A stretch of 64,000 nucleotides of DNA from Ardenticatenales bacterium (GTDB taxonomy: Bacteria > Chloroflexota > Anaerolineae > Promineifilales > Promineifilaceae), in the NCBI GenBank assembly GCA_020634515.1, contig JACKBL010000007.1, forward strand, positions 333,655-397,654, read 5' to 3'. The notes beneath the pieces are model-generated. The model was given only the letters and a program-made list of their open reading frames with translations. It had not been told where the DNA came from and did not search any database. A program made the translations under genes and the position numbers. Shown here piece after piece: positions 45,501-52,666 of the stretch (positions are counted from its first letter, which is position 1; each line of letters starts with the position of its first letter).

Positions 45501-48500
45501 TCACGAAACCGGGGTTGGATGCGTTTGAGGCGAATCCAACGGCGTTTGATCCCGGCGTGCCGTTGGTGGAGTGGGCGGATGTGGACATCACGGGTGCGGT
45601 GCTGAACACGGCAGTGGCCGGCGACATCAACGGTGATGGCGTGACGGAACTGGTGAGTACGTCCAGCAATGGCACGATGTATGTGTATCGCGGGGATGGG
45701 CAAGATGCCGGCACAGGTTCTCCCCTCATCTGGAGCGTGGCCCTCGGTGGCGAGCCGGACAGCGCCGCCCTCGCCGACCTCGACGGGCAGGCGGGCAGCG
45801 AAATCGTCGTCGGCAGCCCCACCGGCCTCTACGCCTTCCACGCCGACGGCTCCCTCTACTGGTTCACCAACGCCGTCAAAAGCACCTGGCGGGCCATCTC
45901 CATCGGCAACCTGGACGACGATCCCGAACCGGAAATCGTTACCACAGGTCAGAACTGCCCCTGCGTGATCGAGCCGGATGGCTCCGCCGTCACCTGGCGT
46001 GGCACGTTCAACTACCCGCTCACGCCCAACCTGGCCGACCTCACCGGGGATGGCCGCCTGGACATCCTCACCGGGTCGGGCAGCACGCTTTACCTCTACG
46101 ACACCAGCACCAACCCGCCCACCCTGGCCTGGTCCACCACCCTCCCCGCCACCATTGACGGACGCGGCACGCCGGCCATCGCCGACGTAGACGGGCAGCA
46201 GCCCGGCGGTGACGATGGTCCGGAAATTGTCGTGGTCAGCAGCGGGGCCATTCACCTGTTGGACGCTGATGGCACGGAGTTGTGGTCCTACGCGACGGCG
46301 GCGGGTGCGCCCGGCGGCGTTTCCATCGCGGATACCGATGGCGATGGCGAAGTGGAAATCATCGCCAGTGCCCAGGTGGATGGCGGCACGCTGTACGCGC
46401 TCAACGCGGATGGCACGCTGCTATGGAATGCGCCCGCGGTCGATACCACCTCGGCCAACTCCGTTTCTGTGTTGGACCTGGATGGCGATGGGGTGTGGGA
46501 AGTGGTCTGGAATGGCTTTAACCAGGGCTTGACCGTCTTCCGCGGCAGCGACGGGGCGATTCTGTTCAATGAGCCGCTGATCAACTCCACCACGCGCATT
46601 GACTACCCGATTATTGCCGACGTGGACGGAGACGGCGCGGCGGAGATCGTCACCAACGACGACCAGGGCTTCTACGTGGTGGGTTTCGACCCGGTGTGGG
46701 CGCCGTCGCGCCCGCTGTGGAACCAGTACAACTACGCGATCACCAATGTGGGCGATGACTTGAGCGTGCCACCGACGGAGCCGCCAAGCTGGCTGGTACA
46801 CAATACGTACCGCACGCAGACGCCGTTGAACACGGTTCTGCCGGCATATCAAGTCACCATCACCCACACCGCATCCATCACCGGCGTCCACGTCCTCTCC
46901 GACACCTTCGTCATCTCCCCCACCATTGCCGGGCAAGATTACGCCTGGGGCTACACGCAACGCTGGTACGAAGCCAACCGGGGCAACCGGTTCGACGCCG
47001 TTCTGCCGGACATGACCCCCGGCGAACTGCGCCAGATCAGCGAAGGCACGGAAGTCGTCTACCGCCTGCCCAGTGGGCGCAACCACCTCACCCTGCCGCC
47101 GCTGTTCGTCAGCGCCCTGCACATCATCGCCGTGGCCCCGCCCACGAGCACCGTCTCCCCCGGCGGCAGCGCGACCTACACCGTCACCCTCACCAATCCC
47201 GCCGCCACGGCGGACGTTTATGCCCTCTCCCTGGCGGGATTGCCGCCGGAGTGGGTGGCGCTACCCGCCAGCGTGAACATGCCCGCCAACAGCGTGGTGG
47301 ACGTGCCGCTGGTGGTGCAACCGCCGGTGACGGCGGCAGACAGCGCGCATCTGTTCGTGGTCAGCGTGGTCAACATTGGCGGCGGGCAGGACGAGGCGGG
47401 GGCGGCGCTCACTGTGAGCGACGGCCTCGACCTGACGCTGGACCCACCCGCCCGCTACGCGGTTCCCGGCCAGGTGGTCAGCTATTCCCTCACCCTCACC
47501 AACCGCCTGGATACGGCGCAGACGGTGGACCTGAGCGCCGTGGGCGCACCCGTCGTGGTCCTTCCCGGACCGGTGGCGCTGGCGGCGCAGGCCACGACGA
47601 CGCTGCCCGTCTGGGTTAGTGGCCCCGTGCCCGGCCCGTTCTCCTTTAGCGTTAATGGCGTGAGCCAGGAAACGGGGGCGACGGACGGCGACAGCGCGGT
47701 GCTGCATGTGGTGGGCGAGAAGCAGGTGGATGTGGCGATTACGCCGGCCAGCGCCAGCGGCGGCGTGGCGTCGCCCATCCCGTACACGGTGACGGTGACG
47801 AACCTGGGCACGGTTGCGGATTCGTATGCGTTGTCGGTGATTGTGCCGGCAAATTGGAGCTACGAACTGACGGCGAACAACGTACCCGTCACCGGCCTCA
47901 CCCTGACGCCCTACCTCTTCAACAGCGCCGACTTGTCGCTGGTGGTCACGTCCCCGGCGGGCGCGGCTCCCGGTGGCTACCCGCTGAGCGTGACGGCGGT
48001 GTCCACCTCCCATGCGGATGTGTCCGATACGGATAATGCTACGGCGGTGCTGACGACGCTGGGGGTGGATATTGCCATTCTGCCCACAGCGCAAACGGTG
48101 CTGAATCCGGGCGATCCGGGAAGTTGGCAGGTGCAGGTGACGAATATGGGGTCGGTGGGGGATACGTATGGATTGGCGAGTGCCGGCATTTTTGCCCCCT
48201 ACGCCACCTTCACCCCCGACACCGTCACCCTGGCCCCCGGCGCATCCCAGACCGTACAACTAGACACCACTCCCCTCTACTTCCCCCTGGCGCAGACCTA
48301 CCAACTGCACGCCATCGCCACCTCGGCCACCGACGCCCAGGTGCAGGACGCCGACCAGACCCCCGTCACCTTCCTCGGCAGCGTGAACGTAGACGTGGCC
48401 TGGGATCCGCCAGAACAACTCGTAGACGAGATCATCCCCGTCTCCTACATCCTGGTAATCACCAACACCGGCAACCTGCCCACCACCTACGACATAGCCG

Positions 48501-48817
48501 GCGCGTTTGGCCTGCTGCAAGCACAGGTGATCCCCAATGTGATCACCCTCGCCGCCCACGACTCCGCCAACCTCCTCGTCACCGTCATCCCGCCAGACTA
48601 TGGCGTCTACACCTTCGACGGCACAGCCACCGCCGGCTCCGTCAGCGACAGCGATACGGCGCTACTGGAAGTGGCCGAACCGACCGTCATTCAGTTGCAG
48701 ACGGGCGCGACGGGCGTACCGGACGCGGCCCCGACGTTGTGGGGCGGACTCTTCGCCCTGCTACTGGCGGCCACCTGGCTTACCTTCCGCCGCCGCCGCG
48801 TCGTGAAAACCCATTAG
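36512..48817 (+). CDS. Giant secreted, membrane-anchored multidomain protein (transglutaminase-like, beta-sandwich and FG-GAP repeats)
   Basis: The 4,101-residue product starts at ATG 36512 after AAGGAG. A signal peptide (LVTIVLTLAILFGLWPQRVWA) is followed by an adhesion-type domain. A transglutaminase-like fold (about 245-395: SSLLIAMLRASGIPARYRHG and HWWVEAYLPGSGWTNLDPS) retains the His and Asp regions but lacks the expected catalytic Cys. A hydrophobic block (about 845-930) has two or three membrane-type helices. CARDB/NEW3-like domains fill about 1260-1900. Four repeats of about 260 residues (about 1965-3015) share GEAEIFIDG and THTISVSVLGT. An FG-GAP/VCBS-type region follows (DINGDGVTELVS, DLDGDGVWEVVW; about 3030-3400), then NEW3 domains, and a C-terminal membrane helix with RRRR (about 4068-4095) as cell-envelope anchor. 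The role is probably adhesion or surface scaffolding; the enzymatic part is doubtful. TGCCGGCA sites divide the gene into segments of opposite base skew. Confidence 0.85.
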   Translation: MHTQGRRYKLVTIVLTLAILFGLWPQRVWAGILHPTSNAVYAGISPIPPDTPLLAQTLPQLPGNLLGPDGQPQGMLWDANALTAAPATEPDILSRPLAVSRVQSTYVPGGTIDNTLVLTFTVSNNLPPTILPDIPASATLTETADILATIDLARDPNTIHDVILADTLTNAVAFSVASHPPARQANALLWNLGDIPPQTSRVITAALTLNGSIADFTDLDGGAAAYGVVQGRAAQAQTAPATLAPDSFAPWLIWTPDADIYDEAMLTQAGELGQTPAALFAFVQAAGYEAYPGSLRGTRGTLWSNAGNSPDQSSLLIAMLRASGIPARYRHGTLDTADAQALIASMFPTPTQLLGTIPPGTPTSDPLNNPALIAEVRDHWWVEAYLPGSGWTNLDPSFPDAAMGDIIAASFASDGTDQIAELPDATRHKLHLTLRVEQYSVFPSPPDTTFPLAATYNMVELVGKPVNLGFWVETEGQGGLVFTNYIHTYTPYFRLGTTYQLQEGTPFQDLITNFPLASYFTTGLWLQVEQIGPDGSSASYERIIKDIIGPAARQGGGVVELPPLDGAPVIQQGDLAQIQAVPQSYVPQSEATRLQAAILELAPDWGASYQEVSSLDTDNATQVTEYIQRNGKTIESGQMLSLELLGTLFNVISSNATRTLGPEGMLVKSYPDAAKLLLMTSTSLTDTATVTFELLNIKERAIPYPGQAENAAFLANLNRTMEDKGLEYALLSEALGETTSAYAVMAQVADDNAPLSLINAYNLELLQGIDIPADAKALITTAVNEGKTVFVPSDPVIINGQHAVGWLEVEADGSASFVDQYGRRASAVEEGFFSKLAKELAAKVGGFWAGAIFVMFTFLNLILLNIDSFLEGKWATAAKLGIILVDTIALGIAFCEGLQPPDASASCLLAISAFASLLGHAIIIGLLAGDPTFDDGWLAPPHLPSAQPRAQRALAVSPTWGGGVAAANVDTTHVTGYGAVFATWSDNVAHGLTADTLTAASADLYDAGGALLDAGILSLTTPAPASLTGQPLSITLVGSGSQTFSAAAATGLRAGTEWISYTAALSATTPYTFTLFDAAVTMNDTAYYSGTLTAVVTGDSQVEGAGQSLVPAFAGTTIFQTTNANLNLGPLSGVLTLDGSPIAAANGLGVVGFSGPVTVGAGGTSTQVAFSGAADLFTLDLDAPAAIILPTETATITPTISASFGGAFTLTVEAPAGWVVDITPAGVITAAPPANIVDGDYTLWVSAQSAQAPDLFVTALRQVTVPAVDDLSLTVTPDPLLTVPMGPVADADADVPVLGGHVPNGQAEINGAAFAIDLSNLSTAAHTYDMAVVGLPAGWTILSDVGPATNTSLALPPGGAGRLGLYVSPTAAELLPPGDTYVGTVTATAQDNPALTATDTFTFTMPGLAFPYPELLPQDAHAAPDTVAELTLRLTNVGNVAGSFPYTTTVYPVLFDTSPLTDTLILAGQSGGTPLLLPGGDVTQTVAISTTGLALGDQYFVKAESAAGDYLPAAHAIITIVSPNSDPIYDAGDDLAFCAADEDIGAAVTALAEGIDQLETSCAAGACSPAHRDQVVATAEAAADLVDARFGGQADTAALRVAADTLAGETDDAGIQAAIPLITAAIPPLADRVCLLSQYVPALTWTPGYNAALPGQVVSYTLDVDNLGSITTTYAVTVALPGGSDTFSTNLPPAGRASATYPVNPGALGLYSLAATAAVTGVPDLDLSLSASARLNVVDRFVQVTSVTADPPFVETGVSSTTLSVEVANIAGLPLSAVAHAQVLAPTGAVSYTTDAPLLVGVGDPQAYGLGTVETSGWNAGIYTITVTLRNPNDSNLIPNGTGYGYFSVGQALIPSLAAIPSLLPPGTVTVTTYVTTELHVDIFGDAPLPYAPWSPTGLRSLPDGYVETGAPLPDEAAHERRGPQPAPADPDGGSPAAAPLADPPITVGERNDLADETPLLPAVYSGNGITRTEDTDAAIIFTGTWNNINSSRASGGTARRSDVAGNSASFTFVGDWVGVGFAAGSSSGEAEIFIDGVSQGVIDLYRNNDIAVNVAYANLVSATHTISVSVLGTRNPFANNEYVNLDFFDTWDGTLMADGSFEQDNPRVFRSTNWSTVNNVVASGGSYMRSTISTAWFPFTGDSVTYQALAYSGAGVARVFLDGNFLTYFDLYSPTTITRTFSLQNLGMGPHVLQVSSYHGYTTVDRFVTPGEPPFYPPPAPTGVIRAEEDDPAILYNGVPFTQTATTWADINTTMSSGSYHHRSTTAGDTASFTFDGTWVSVGFAAGTASGEAEIFIDGDSQGVVDLYRHDDTDVSFTFDNLISATHTISVSVLGTKNPLASQARVNLDYFEVWDGTPMDDGAFEEDNARVWRSGGWSYVSNAAASGGQYLRSTTGVAWLPFTGDSFTYQALAYSSAGTAQLYLDGVYLTDFDLYSPTTVTRTISFENLGDRPHVLQIHSYRGYTTIDRLLTPGQPPFFTPPDRSGVSRYEEDDPAILYNGVSVTRTSTSWSLVSSVSASDGYFLRSSTAGDAASFTFNGSWVGVGLAAGTASGEAEIFIDGVSRGVVDAYRATDTAISFYYDDLISTTHTISVSVLGTKNPLSTQARVNVDFFDAWDGTAMPDGVVEGVLDVGGRIWRGSSWAEAASPEASEGAYIRNGQELWFPFTGDAISYRGLAFTGAGNVRVTIDGQFITNFDLYSPATISRTISFDGLGDGPHVLQVSNYRGNANVDTFITPGSGPFFTPSSSDGLVRYEEDHPALRFNGVPIAQTASSWSGSYAATRASRGYVARSNTLSDTVSLTFAGTWAGLGFVTATSSGYVEVRLDGVSRGIVDTYSATNDVTEVYYSGLVSGTHTLEVIVLDDANPSAGNTYVHLDYIDVWNGVDEADGWYEADRTYADNDRVDMSADWDIVNDVGARGGAFWEDGSNAWFRFTGEAVTVRAFGHGNDAASAQVWIDGVDYGVLDLNYEWTRSPLVFHYTGLDAGPHVLRFQGFTKPGLDAFEANPTAFDPGVPLVEWADVDITGAVLNTAVAGDINGDGVTELVSTSSNGTMYVYRGDGQDAGTGSPLIWSVALGGEPDSAALADLDGQAGSEIVVGSPTGLYAFHADGSLYWFTNAVKSTWRAISIGNLDDDPEPEIVTTGQNCPCVIEPDGSAVTWRGTFNYPLTPNLADLTGDGRLDILTGSGSTLYLYDTSTNPPTLAWSTTLPATIDGRGTPAIADVDGQQPGGDDGPEIVVVSSGAIHLLDADGTELWSYATAAGAPGGVSIADTDGDGEVEIIASAQVDGGTLYALNADGTLLWNAPAVDTTSANSVSVLDLDGDGVWEVVWNGFNQGLTVFRGSDGAILFNEPLINSTTRIDYPIIADVDGDGAAEIVTNDDQGFYVVGFDPVWAPSRPLWNQYNYAITNVGDDLSVPPTEPPSWLVHNTYRTQTPLNTVLPAYQVTITHTASITGVHVLSDTFVISPTIAGQDYAWGYTQRWYEANRGNRFDAVLPDMTPGELRQISEGTEVVYRLPSGRNHLTLPPLFVSALHIIAVAPPTSTVSPGGSATYTVTLTNPAATADVYALSLAGLPPEWVALPASVNMPANSVVDVPLVVQPPVTAADSAHLFVVSVVNIGGGQDEAGAALTVSDGLDLTLDPPARYAVPGQVVSYSLTLTNRLDTAQTVDLSAVGAPVVVLPGPVALAAQATTTLPVWVSGPVPGPFSFSVNGVSQETGATDGDSAVLHVVGEKQVDVAITPASASGGVASPIPYTVTVTNLGTVADSYALSVIVPANWSYELTANNVPVTGLTLTPYLFNSADLSLVVTSPAGAAPGGYPLSVTAVSTSHADVSDTDNATAVLTTLGVDIAILPTAQTVLNPGDPGSWQVQVTNMGSVGDTYGLASAGIFAPYATFTPDTVTLAPGASQTVQLDTTPLYFPLAQTYQLHAIATSATDAQVQDADQTPVTFLGSVNVDVAWDPPEQLVDEIIPVSYILVITNTGNLPTTYDIAGAFGLLQAQVIPNVITLAAHDSANLLVTVIPPDYGVYTFDGTATAGSVSDSDTALLEVAEPTVIQLQTGATGVPDAAPTLWGGLFALLLAATWLTFRRRRVVKTH
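42411..45560 (+). repeat. Four coding repeats of about 780-795 bp in the giant gene
   Basis: Units begin near 42411, 43188, 43974 and 44769. Nucleotide identity is high in places, for example the segment encoding GEAEIFIDG near 42594, 43384 and 44168, so recombination between units is possible. The fourth is the most divergent. Confidence 0.8.
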
Positions 48818-48852
48818 CGTAGGGGCGAGACAGGCGGGAGACAACGGGTTGA

Positions 48853-48904
48853 GTTCACTGAAAAAACCGGGTTTTTCGAGTGTCCGGCCGAAATTACCAG
48901 AGTG
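48853..48904 (+). repeat. 97-bp palindromic repeat, copy B, left part
   Basis: It begins GTTCACTGAAAAAACCGGG and stops in the loop at CCAGAGTG, where the IS1-like element is inserted. The right part resumes at 50165. Confidence 0.85.
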
Positions 48905-50164
48905 GGTGAGACCACAGTTAATCGTGGTCGGTTAACACCATCGATTTATCAGTTCTAGCAACGCTTTAGAAGGCCGCCCACGTTGCTTGGGTGGTGTCCA
49001 ACGCGGTGGTGGCACACGATACATTAACAATTCATCGACTGTCCAGATGTGGTCTGTCAATCCCGCTGCGATAGCTGGCGTGCGCGGCACCCAACGATAC
49101 CCCCTTTCGCCCACAGACAGACGACAACGCAAAGAGCGATGGGGGTCGCAAAGGTTGTACAAACACCCTGTGACATACATACCCACCGTTAAGGTCGCCG
49201 TTTGTTGCGCCAGATGCCGCGTGCGCCGGCCCAACCAGCTTAGGCGAGAGCGGAAGGTGGCATTGAGCCGCTCAATGAAAGCGGTATTGATAACACCCAC
49301 TCCATTTTGCGTCGTGGCAATCAGCTTCTCTACCTGTTGCGGGTCACCCTGAGCCACTCGTCGTTCAACCTCCAGTCCAGATGGCAGACGCCGTTTGATG
49401 ACTTGCACGATAGCCACTTCGGACCAGGCGTGCCATTGACAACGACCTGGCTGCCCCCAGCGGGGCAACTTGCTGCGGAAACTGCGGCCAAAGGCTTTGA
49501 CGTAGCCGGGCAAGCCATCCACCGCCAACAACAACGGACGACACAAGGCCATTTGGCGCACCTTGTCCGTCAGGCTTTGCAGCAAGCGCTTATCCCGTCG
49601 CGGGCTGATGACGCCACCTAACCAGAGTCGGGTGGATACCATCATCGCCAACGCCATCCACACCGAACCGCCTTGTACCTTGACTTTGATTTCATCCGCT
49701 TGCACTTGTTGCAAGTCCAGTGGCTGGCTGGCAATGACCGCTTCATGGACATGTGCGCAATGCACACCCGCTCGTTGCCACCAATTCTTGACCGTGCGCT
49801 CATCAAACCCAAAGGCTTTGACGATGGCCTGGACGGGACAGCCATACGCCAGCAAGACGATGACCCACATCACTATTTGCGGGTCGGTGCGCAAGCGATA
49901 GAACAATGTCCCTTTGCTGACGGCAAATGTTGTGTTGCAGACATGACAATGACATCGCTTTTCTTTTTGGCTATGGACGGTGATATTGCCTTCACCCCGT
50001 TGTCCTCTAGCCGGACAGTCGATATTAGGGCAAAATAGTTGTTCTGGATTCATCATGTCTCCTACTGATTTCGGTTCTGCAAAACTTACCAGTATGCATG
50101 ATGAATCCTTTTTTGCAAAATTGGCCGTTTTTGACGGTCAACCACGATTTACTGTGGTGCTACC
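48905..50164 (-). mobile_element. IS1-like insertion sequence within palindromic repeat copy B
   Basis: The ends form an imperfect inverted repeat of about 24 bp with core ACCACAGT(T/A)AATCGTGGT. CCAGAGTG (8 bp) is present on both sides (48897-48904 and 50165-50172), as expected for the 8-9 bp target duplication of IS1-family elements. The element is 1,260 bp and carries one transposase gene. Confidence 0.85.
48932..50056 (-). CDS. IS1-family-like transposase
   Basis: The 374-residue transposase has an N-terminal zinc ribbon (CPNIDCPARGQRGEGNITVH and CHCHVCNTTF), a helix-turn-helix (AIVKAFGFDERTVKNWWQRA), and a DDE core with QVQADEIKVKV (first Asp), LLLAVDGLPGYVKAF (second Asp) and NTAFIERLNATFRSRLSWLG (Glu). 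These are features of IS1-type transposases with long C-termini. ATG 50056 follows GGAGAC. All catalytic residues seem present in one frame, so it may be active, in line with clean ends and a matching target duplication. Confidence 0.85.
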   Translation of the reverse strand: MMNPEQLFCPNIDCPARGQRGEGNITVHSQKEKRCHCHVCNTTFAVSKGTLFYRLRTDPQIVMWVIVLLAYGCPVQAIVKAFGFDERTVKNWWQRAGVHCAHVHEAVIASQPLDLQQVQADEIKVKVQGGSVWMALAMMVSTRLWLGGVISPRRDKRLLQSLTDKVRQMALCRPLLLAVDGLPGYVKAFGRSFRSKLPRWGQPGRCQWHAWSEVAIVQVIKRRLPSGLEVERRVAQGDPQQVEKLIATTQNGVGVINTAFIERLNATFRSRLSWLGRRTRHLAQQTATLTVGMYVTGCLYNLCDPHRSLRCRLSVGERGYRWVPRTPAIAAGLTDHIWTVDELLMYRVPPPRWTPPKQRGRPSKALLELINRWC

Positions 50165-50217
50165 CCAGAGTGGTTCATGTGTAAAAACCCGGTTTTTGGC
50201 CTTTTTTCAGTAGAGTC
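50165..50217 (+). repeat. 97-bp palindromic repeat, copy B, right part
   Basis: It starts with the duplicated CCAGAGTG, continues with the loop TTCATGTGT, and ends TTTTTTCAGTAGAGTC. Together with 48853-48904 it restores a complete repeat. Confidence 0.85.
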
Positions 50218-50355
50218 ACGGGTTGGTCATTAACAAATCCATTAACGGATGCGCCCTCCTGGAGGGATGCGCCGGAAGGTTTTCGCGTTAAAATTGGGCT
50301 TCGTCTTTCCAGCCCGTCTGGAACGGCGCGAAATTCAGGCGAAGAGTGATTTTTG

Positions 50356-51621
50356 ATGACAAAGATTAGCGAAAGCATCCCCCTTTCCCTGGACACGCTG
50401 CTGCTGCTGCTGCTGCTGCTGCCACATCTGTGGTTCAATCCGGTGAGTAACGCCCTGTTGGTGTTGGGGATGGTCGTTTACGTGGCGCTGGACATGGCGT
50501 TTCCGCGGGCGGAGGAGGTGGGCGGCGTGGTGGCGCGGTGGCTGTACCTGGCGCGGCTGACGATTGTGCTGCTGGCGGTGGTGATGGCGGTGGCGCTGCC
50601 GGCAGGTCTCAACATCATGCAGCGGTTGCAGGAAGGGCCGGCCACGCACGCCCACGATGGTTTGATTCAGACAGAGGAGGCGGTGAAGTTCCTTCTTGCG
50701 GGCAAAAATCCCTACACCGAGGATTACGTCAACACCCCCATGGCCGACTTCCCCGGACGTGAACCGCCGTTAACCACCGCCCCCCTCTACCACAATGCCT
50801 ACCTCCCCTTCCTCTTCATCCTTTCCCTCCCTTTTTACAAACTCAGTCAGGCCGCCTGGGGTTGGTACGACCAGCGATTTGTTTACCTGCTGGCCTTCTT
50901 TCTCATTCTGCTGCTGCTGCCCCAGTTTGCCCGCCAGCCGCGACGCAAGCTGGCGCTGCTGACGGCCTTTGGCCTCAACTTCCTCTTTGATTTTTACCTG
51001 GCGGATGGGCGTAATGACGTGGTGGTGCTGGCCGGGCTGGTGTTGACGACGTTCCTCCTGCTGCGGGGCCGCATCACTATTTCCGCCATCATCCTCGGCT
51101 TTACGTTGATGGTGAAGCACTCCGCCTGGTTCTTCCTTCCCTTCTATTTCTGGTATTTGCTGCCCGATGGCCTCAGTTGGCGTGGACTGCGCAACTTGCT
51201 GCGGCAAACGTGGCCGATGGCCGCGGTCGTGGCGGCCATTCTGTTGCCGTTTTTGCTCTGGGACGCGCGCGCCTTCGTGGATGACACGGTACTATACATC
51301 ACCGGGTCCGGCCCGGATAGTTTTCCCATCAAGGGATGGGGATTCAGTACGCTGCTGTTGGCATTGGGCATGATTCCCGTGGCGGAGTCGGCGTTTCCCT
51401 TCGGCCTATTTGAGCTATTATTGGGGCTGCCCGTGTTGTTCTGGCTCTTGCGGCGACAGCGAGGGGCGAATGAGTTGTCAAACGTCTGGATGGGGTACGC
51501 GCTTTTCTCCTTCACGGTGCAGTATTTTTCCCGTTTTTTTAGTGACAACTACTTCATTTTCATCCTACAGGCCCTCATTATCGCCTTATTCATGAACGAG
51601 CAAGCACAAGGCGGCGATTAA
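50356..51621 (+). CDS. Integral membrane glycosyltransferase-like protein (GT87/GT39-like)
   Basis: The 421-residue protein has about ten hydrophobic helices, beginning with a leucine run (TLLLLLLLLPHLWF) encoded by a CTG repeat at about 50398-50421. An extracellular-loop segment (HAHDGLIQTEEAVKFLLAGK, NPYTEDYVNTPMADF) resembles polyprenyl-phosphate mannosyltransferase-type enzymes that have an acidic first loop. It is likely to transfer a sugar from a lipid carrier at the outer membrane face. ATG 50356 was taken in preference to the TTG three bases earlier. It opens the polysaccharide-type cluster that runs to 56,770. Donor and acceptor are unknown. Confidence 0.65.
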   Translation: MTKISESIPLSLDTLLLLLLLLPHLWFNPVSNALLVLGMVVYVALDMAFPRAEEVGGVVARWLYLARLTIVLLAVVMAVALPAGLNIMQRLQEGPATHAHDGLIQTEEAVKFLLAGKNPYTEDYVNTPMADFPGREPPLTTAPLYHNAYLPFLFILSLPFYKLSQAAWGWYDQRFVYLLAFFLILLLLPQFARQPRRKLALLTAFGLNFLFDFYLADGRNDVVVLAGLVLTTFLLLRGRITISAIILGFTLMVKHSAWFFLPFYFWYLLPDGLSWRGLRNLLRQTWPMAAVVAAILLPFLLWDARAFVDDTVLYITGSGPDSFPIKGWGFSTLLLALGMIPVAESAFPFGLFELLLGLPVLFWLLRRQRGANELSNVWMGYALFSFTVQYFSRFFSDNYFIFILQALIIALFMNEQAQGGD

Positions 51622-51710
51622 CGTAACAAACGATCTGATCCGTTGTCCGCGAACAATCGCCTATTGCTAACGGGTGTGTTTCAAATGGGTTGCTCCGGCT
51701 GCCCGCGCCG

Positions 51711-51770
51711 TAGGACAATTTGCCTAAATTGTCCCTTCACGGCGGCGGACAATTCGGCGAATTGTCCTAC
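51711..51770. repeat. Two adjacent short palindromes (GGACAATT type)
   Basis: GGACAATTTGCCTAAATTGTCC (22 bases; arms of 9) at 51713-51734 and a second palindrome with arms GGACAATTC/GAATTGTCC at 51747-51767 lie in tandem, the whole bordered by GTA and TAC. They fill much of the 206-bp gap before the kinase gene. They look like REP-type units; no T tract follows. Confidence 0.7.
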
Positions 51771-51827
51771 AGCAAGCAACAGTCAACTAAGATGAAACAC
51801 GCCCATTGCCAACTTAAGGAATAACTT

Positions 51828-52475
51828 ATGAACTTGATTACGCTGACTGACCCCCGTTCCCCGGCATCTGAAGCCTACCGCCGGTTGCGTACCAACCTCT
51901 CCTTTTACAGCCTGGACCACCCGATTCGCAGCCTGGTGGTGACTTCGCCCATGCCGGACGAAGGAAAGAGTACCACGGCGGCGAACCTGGCGGTGACGAT
52001 GGCGCAGAGTGGCCGACGAACGATTCTGGTGGACTGCGACTTGCGCCGCCCGGCGCTGCATACGCTGTTGGGGCTGCCAGGTGAGCCGGGCCTGACGAAT
52101 CTGGCGTTGGGGGAGATGTCGGAGCCACCGCTGCGGCAGACGAGTGTGGAGAATCTGTTGCTGCTGCCCGCCGGTCCCGTGCCGCCGAACCCCGCCGATC
52201 TGCTGGGGTCGAAGATGATTGATCGCGTGATTGCCGCGCTAATGGAGCAGGCGGACTTTGTTTTGTTCGATGCGCCGCCGGTGCTGGCGGTGACGGATGC
52301 GACGGTGCTGGGGGCGAAGGTGGATGGGGTGATGTTGGTGATCAGTGCCGGCAAAACCCGCCGAGACCACGCCATTCGCGCCAAAGAACTCCTGGAAACC
52401 GCCAACGTGCGCATCATTGGCGCCACCCTCACCAATGCGCCCCAGGATGCCGGCGTCGGAGACTATTACGGTTAG
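51828..52475 (+). CDS. CpsD/CapB-family tyrosine-protein kinase (BY-kinase)
   Basis: The 215-residue protein has the PRSPASEAYRRLRTNL activator motif, Walker A MPDEGKSTTAANLA (about 43-56), Walker A' ILVDCDLRRP (about 67-76) and Walker B FVLFDAPPVLAVTDA (about 144-158). This is the stand-alone cytoplasmic BY-kinase of Gram-positive type, which acts with a Wzz-like membrane partner to control chain length and export of exopolysaccharide. The tail ends in DYYG and lacks a true tyrosine cluster, so autophosphorylation may be limited. No Wzz partner is in the window. ATG 51828 follows TTAAGGA. Confidence 0.85.
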   Translation: MNLITLTDPRSPASEAYRRLRTNLSFYSLDHPIRSLVVTSPMPDEGKSTTAANLAVTMAQSGRRTILVDCDLRRPALHTLLGLPGEPGLTNLALGEMSEPPLRQTSVENLLLLPAGPVPPNPADLLGSKMIDRVIAALMEQADFVLFDAPPVLAVTDATVLGAKVDGVMLVISAGKTRRDHAIRAKELLETANVRIIGATLTNAPQDAGVGDYYG

Positions 52476-52504
52476 GGCCAGGGCAGTGGCGTTTTTGGAG
52501 TGGA

Positions 52505-52542
52505 GGCTTTAGCCGGCCATCTGGCTTGACCCGGCTAAAGCC
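52505..52542. terminator. Hairpin with perfect 12-bp arms after the kinase gene
   Basis: GGCTTTAGCCGG and CCGGCTAAAGCC flank a 14-nt loop, 30 bp after the kinase stop. There is no T tract, so it may be a REP-like palindrome or a rho-dependent end rather than a classical terminator. Confidence 0.5.
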
Positions 52543-52666
52543 GCGACGCCGATCACCCTATGCGGATTTCGCCAGACTCGAGTTAAGGATTGGCGATAGA
52601 CATAGAAAAGCGTAGTCTGCTAATCCGCCGCCGTAACGACTTAAAGCTCTCATCTCCGTGTATGCC

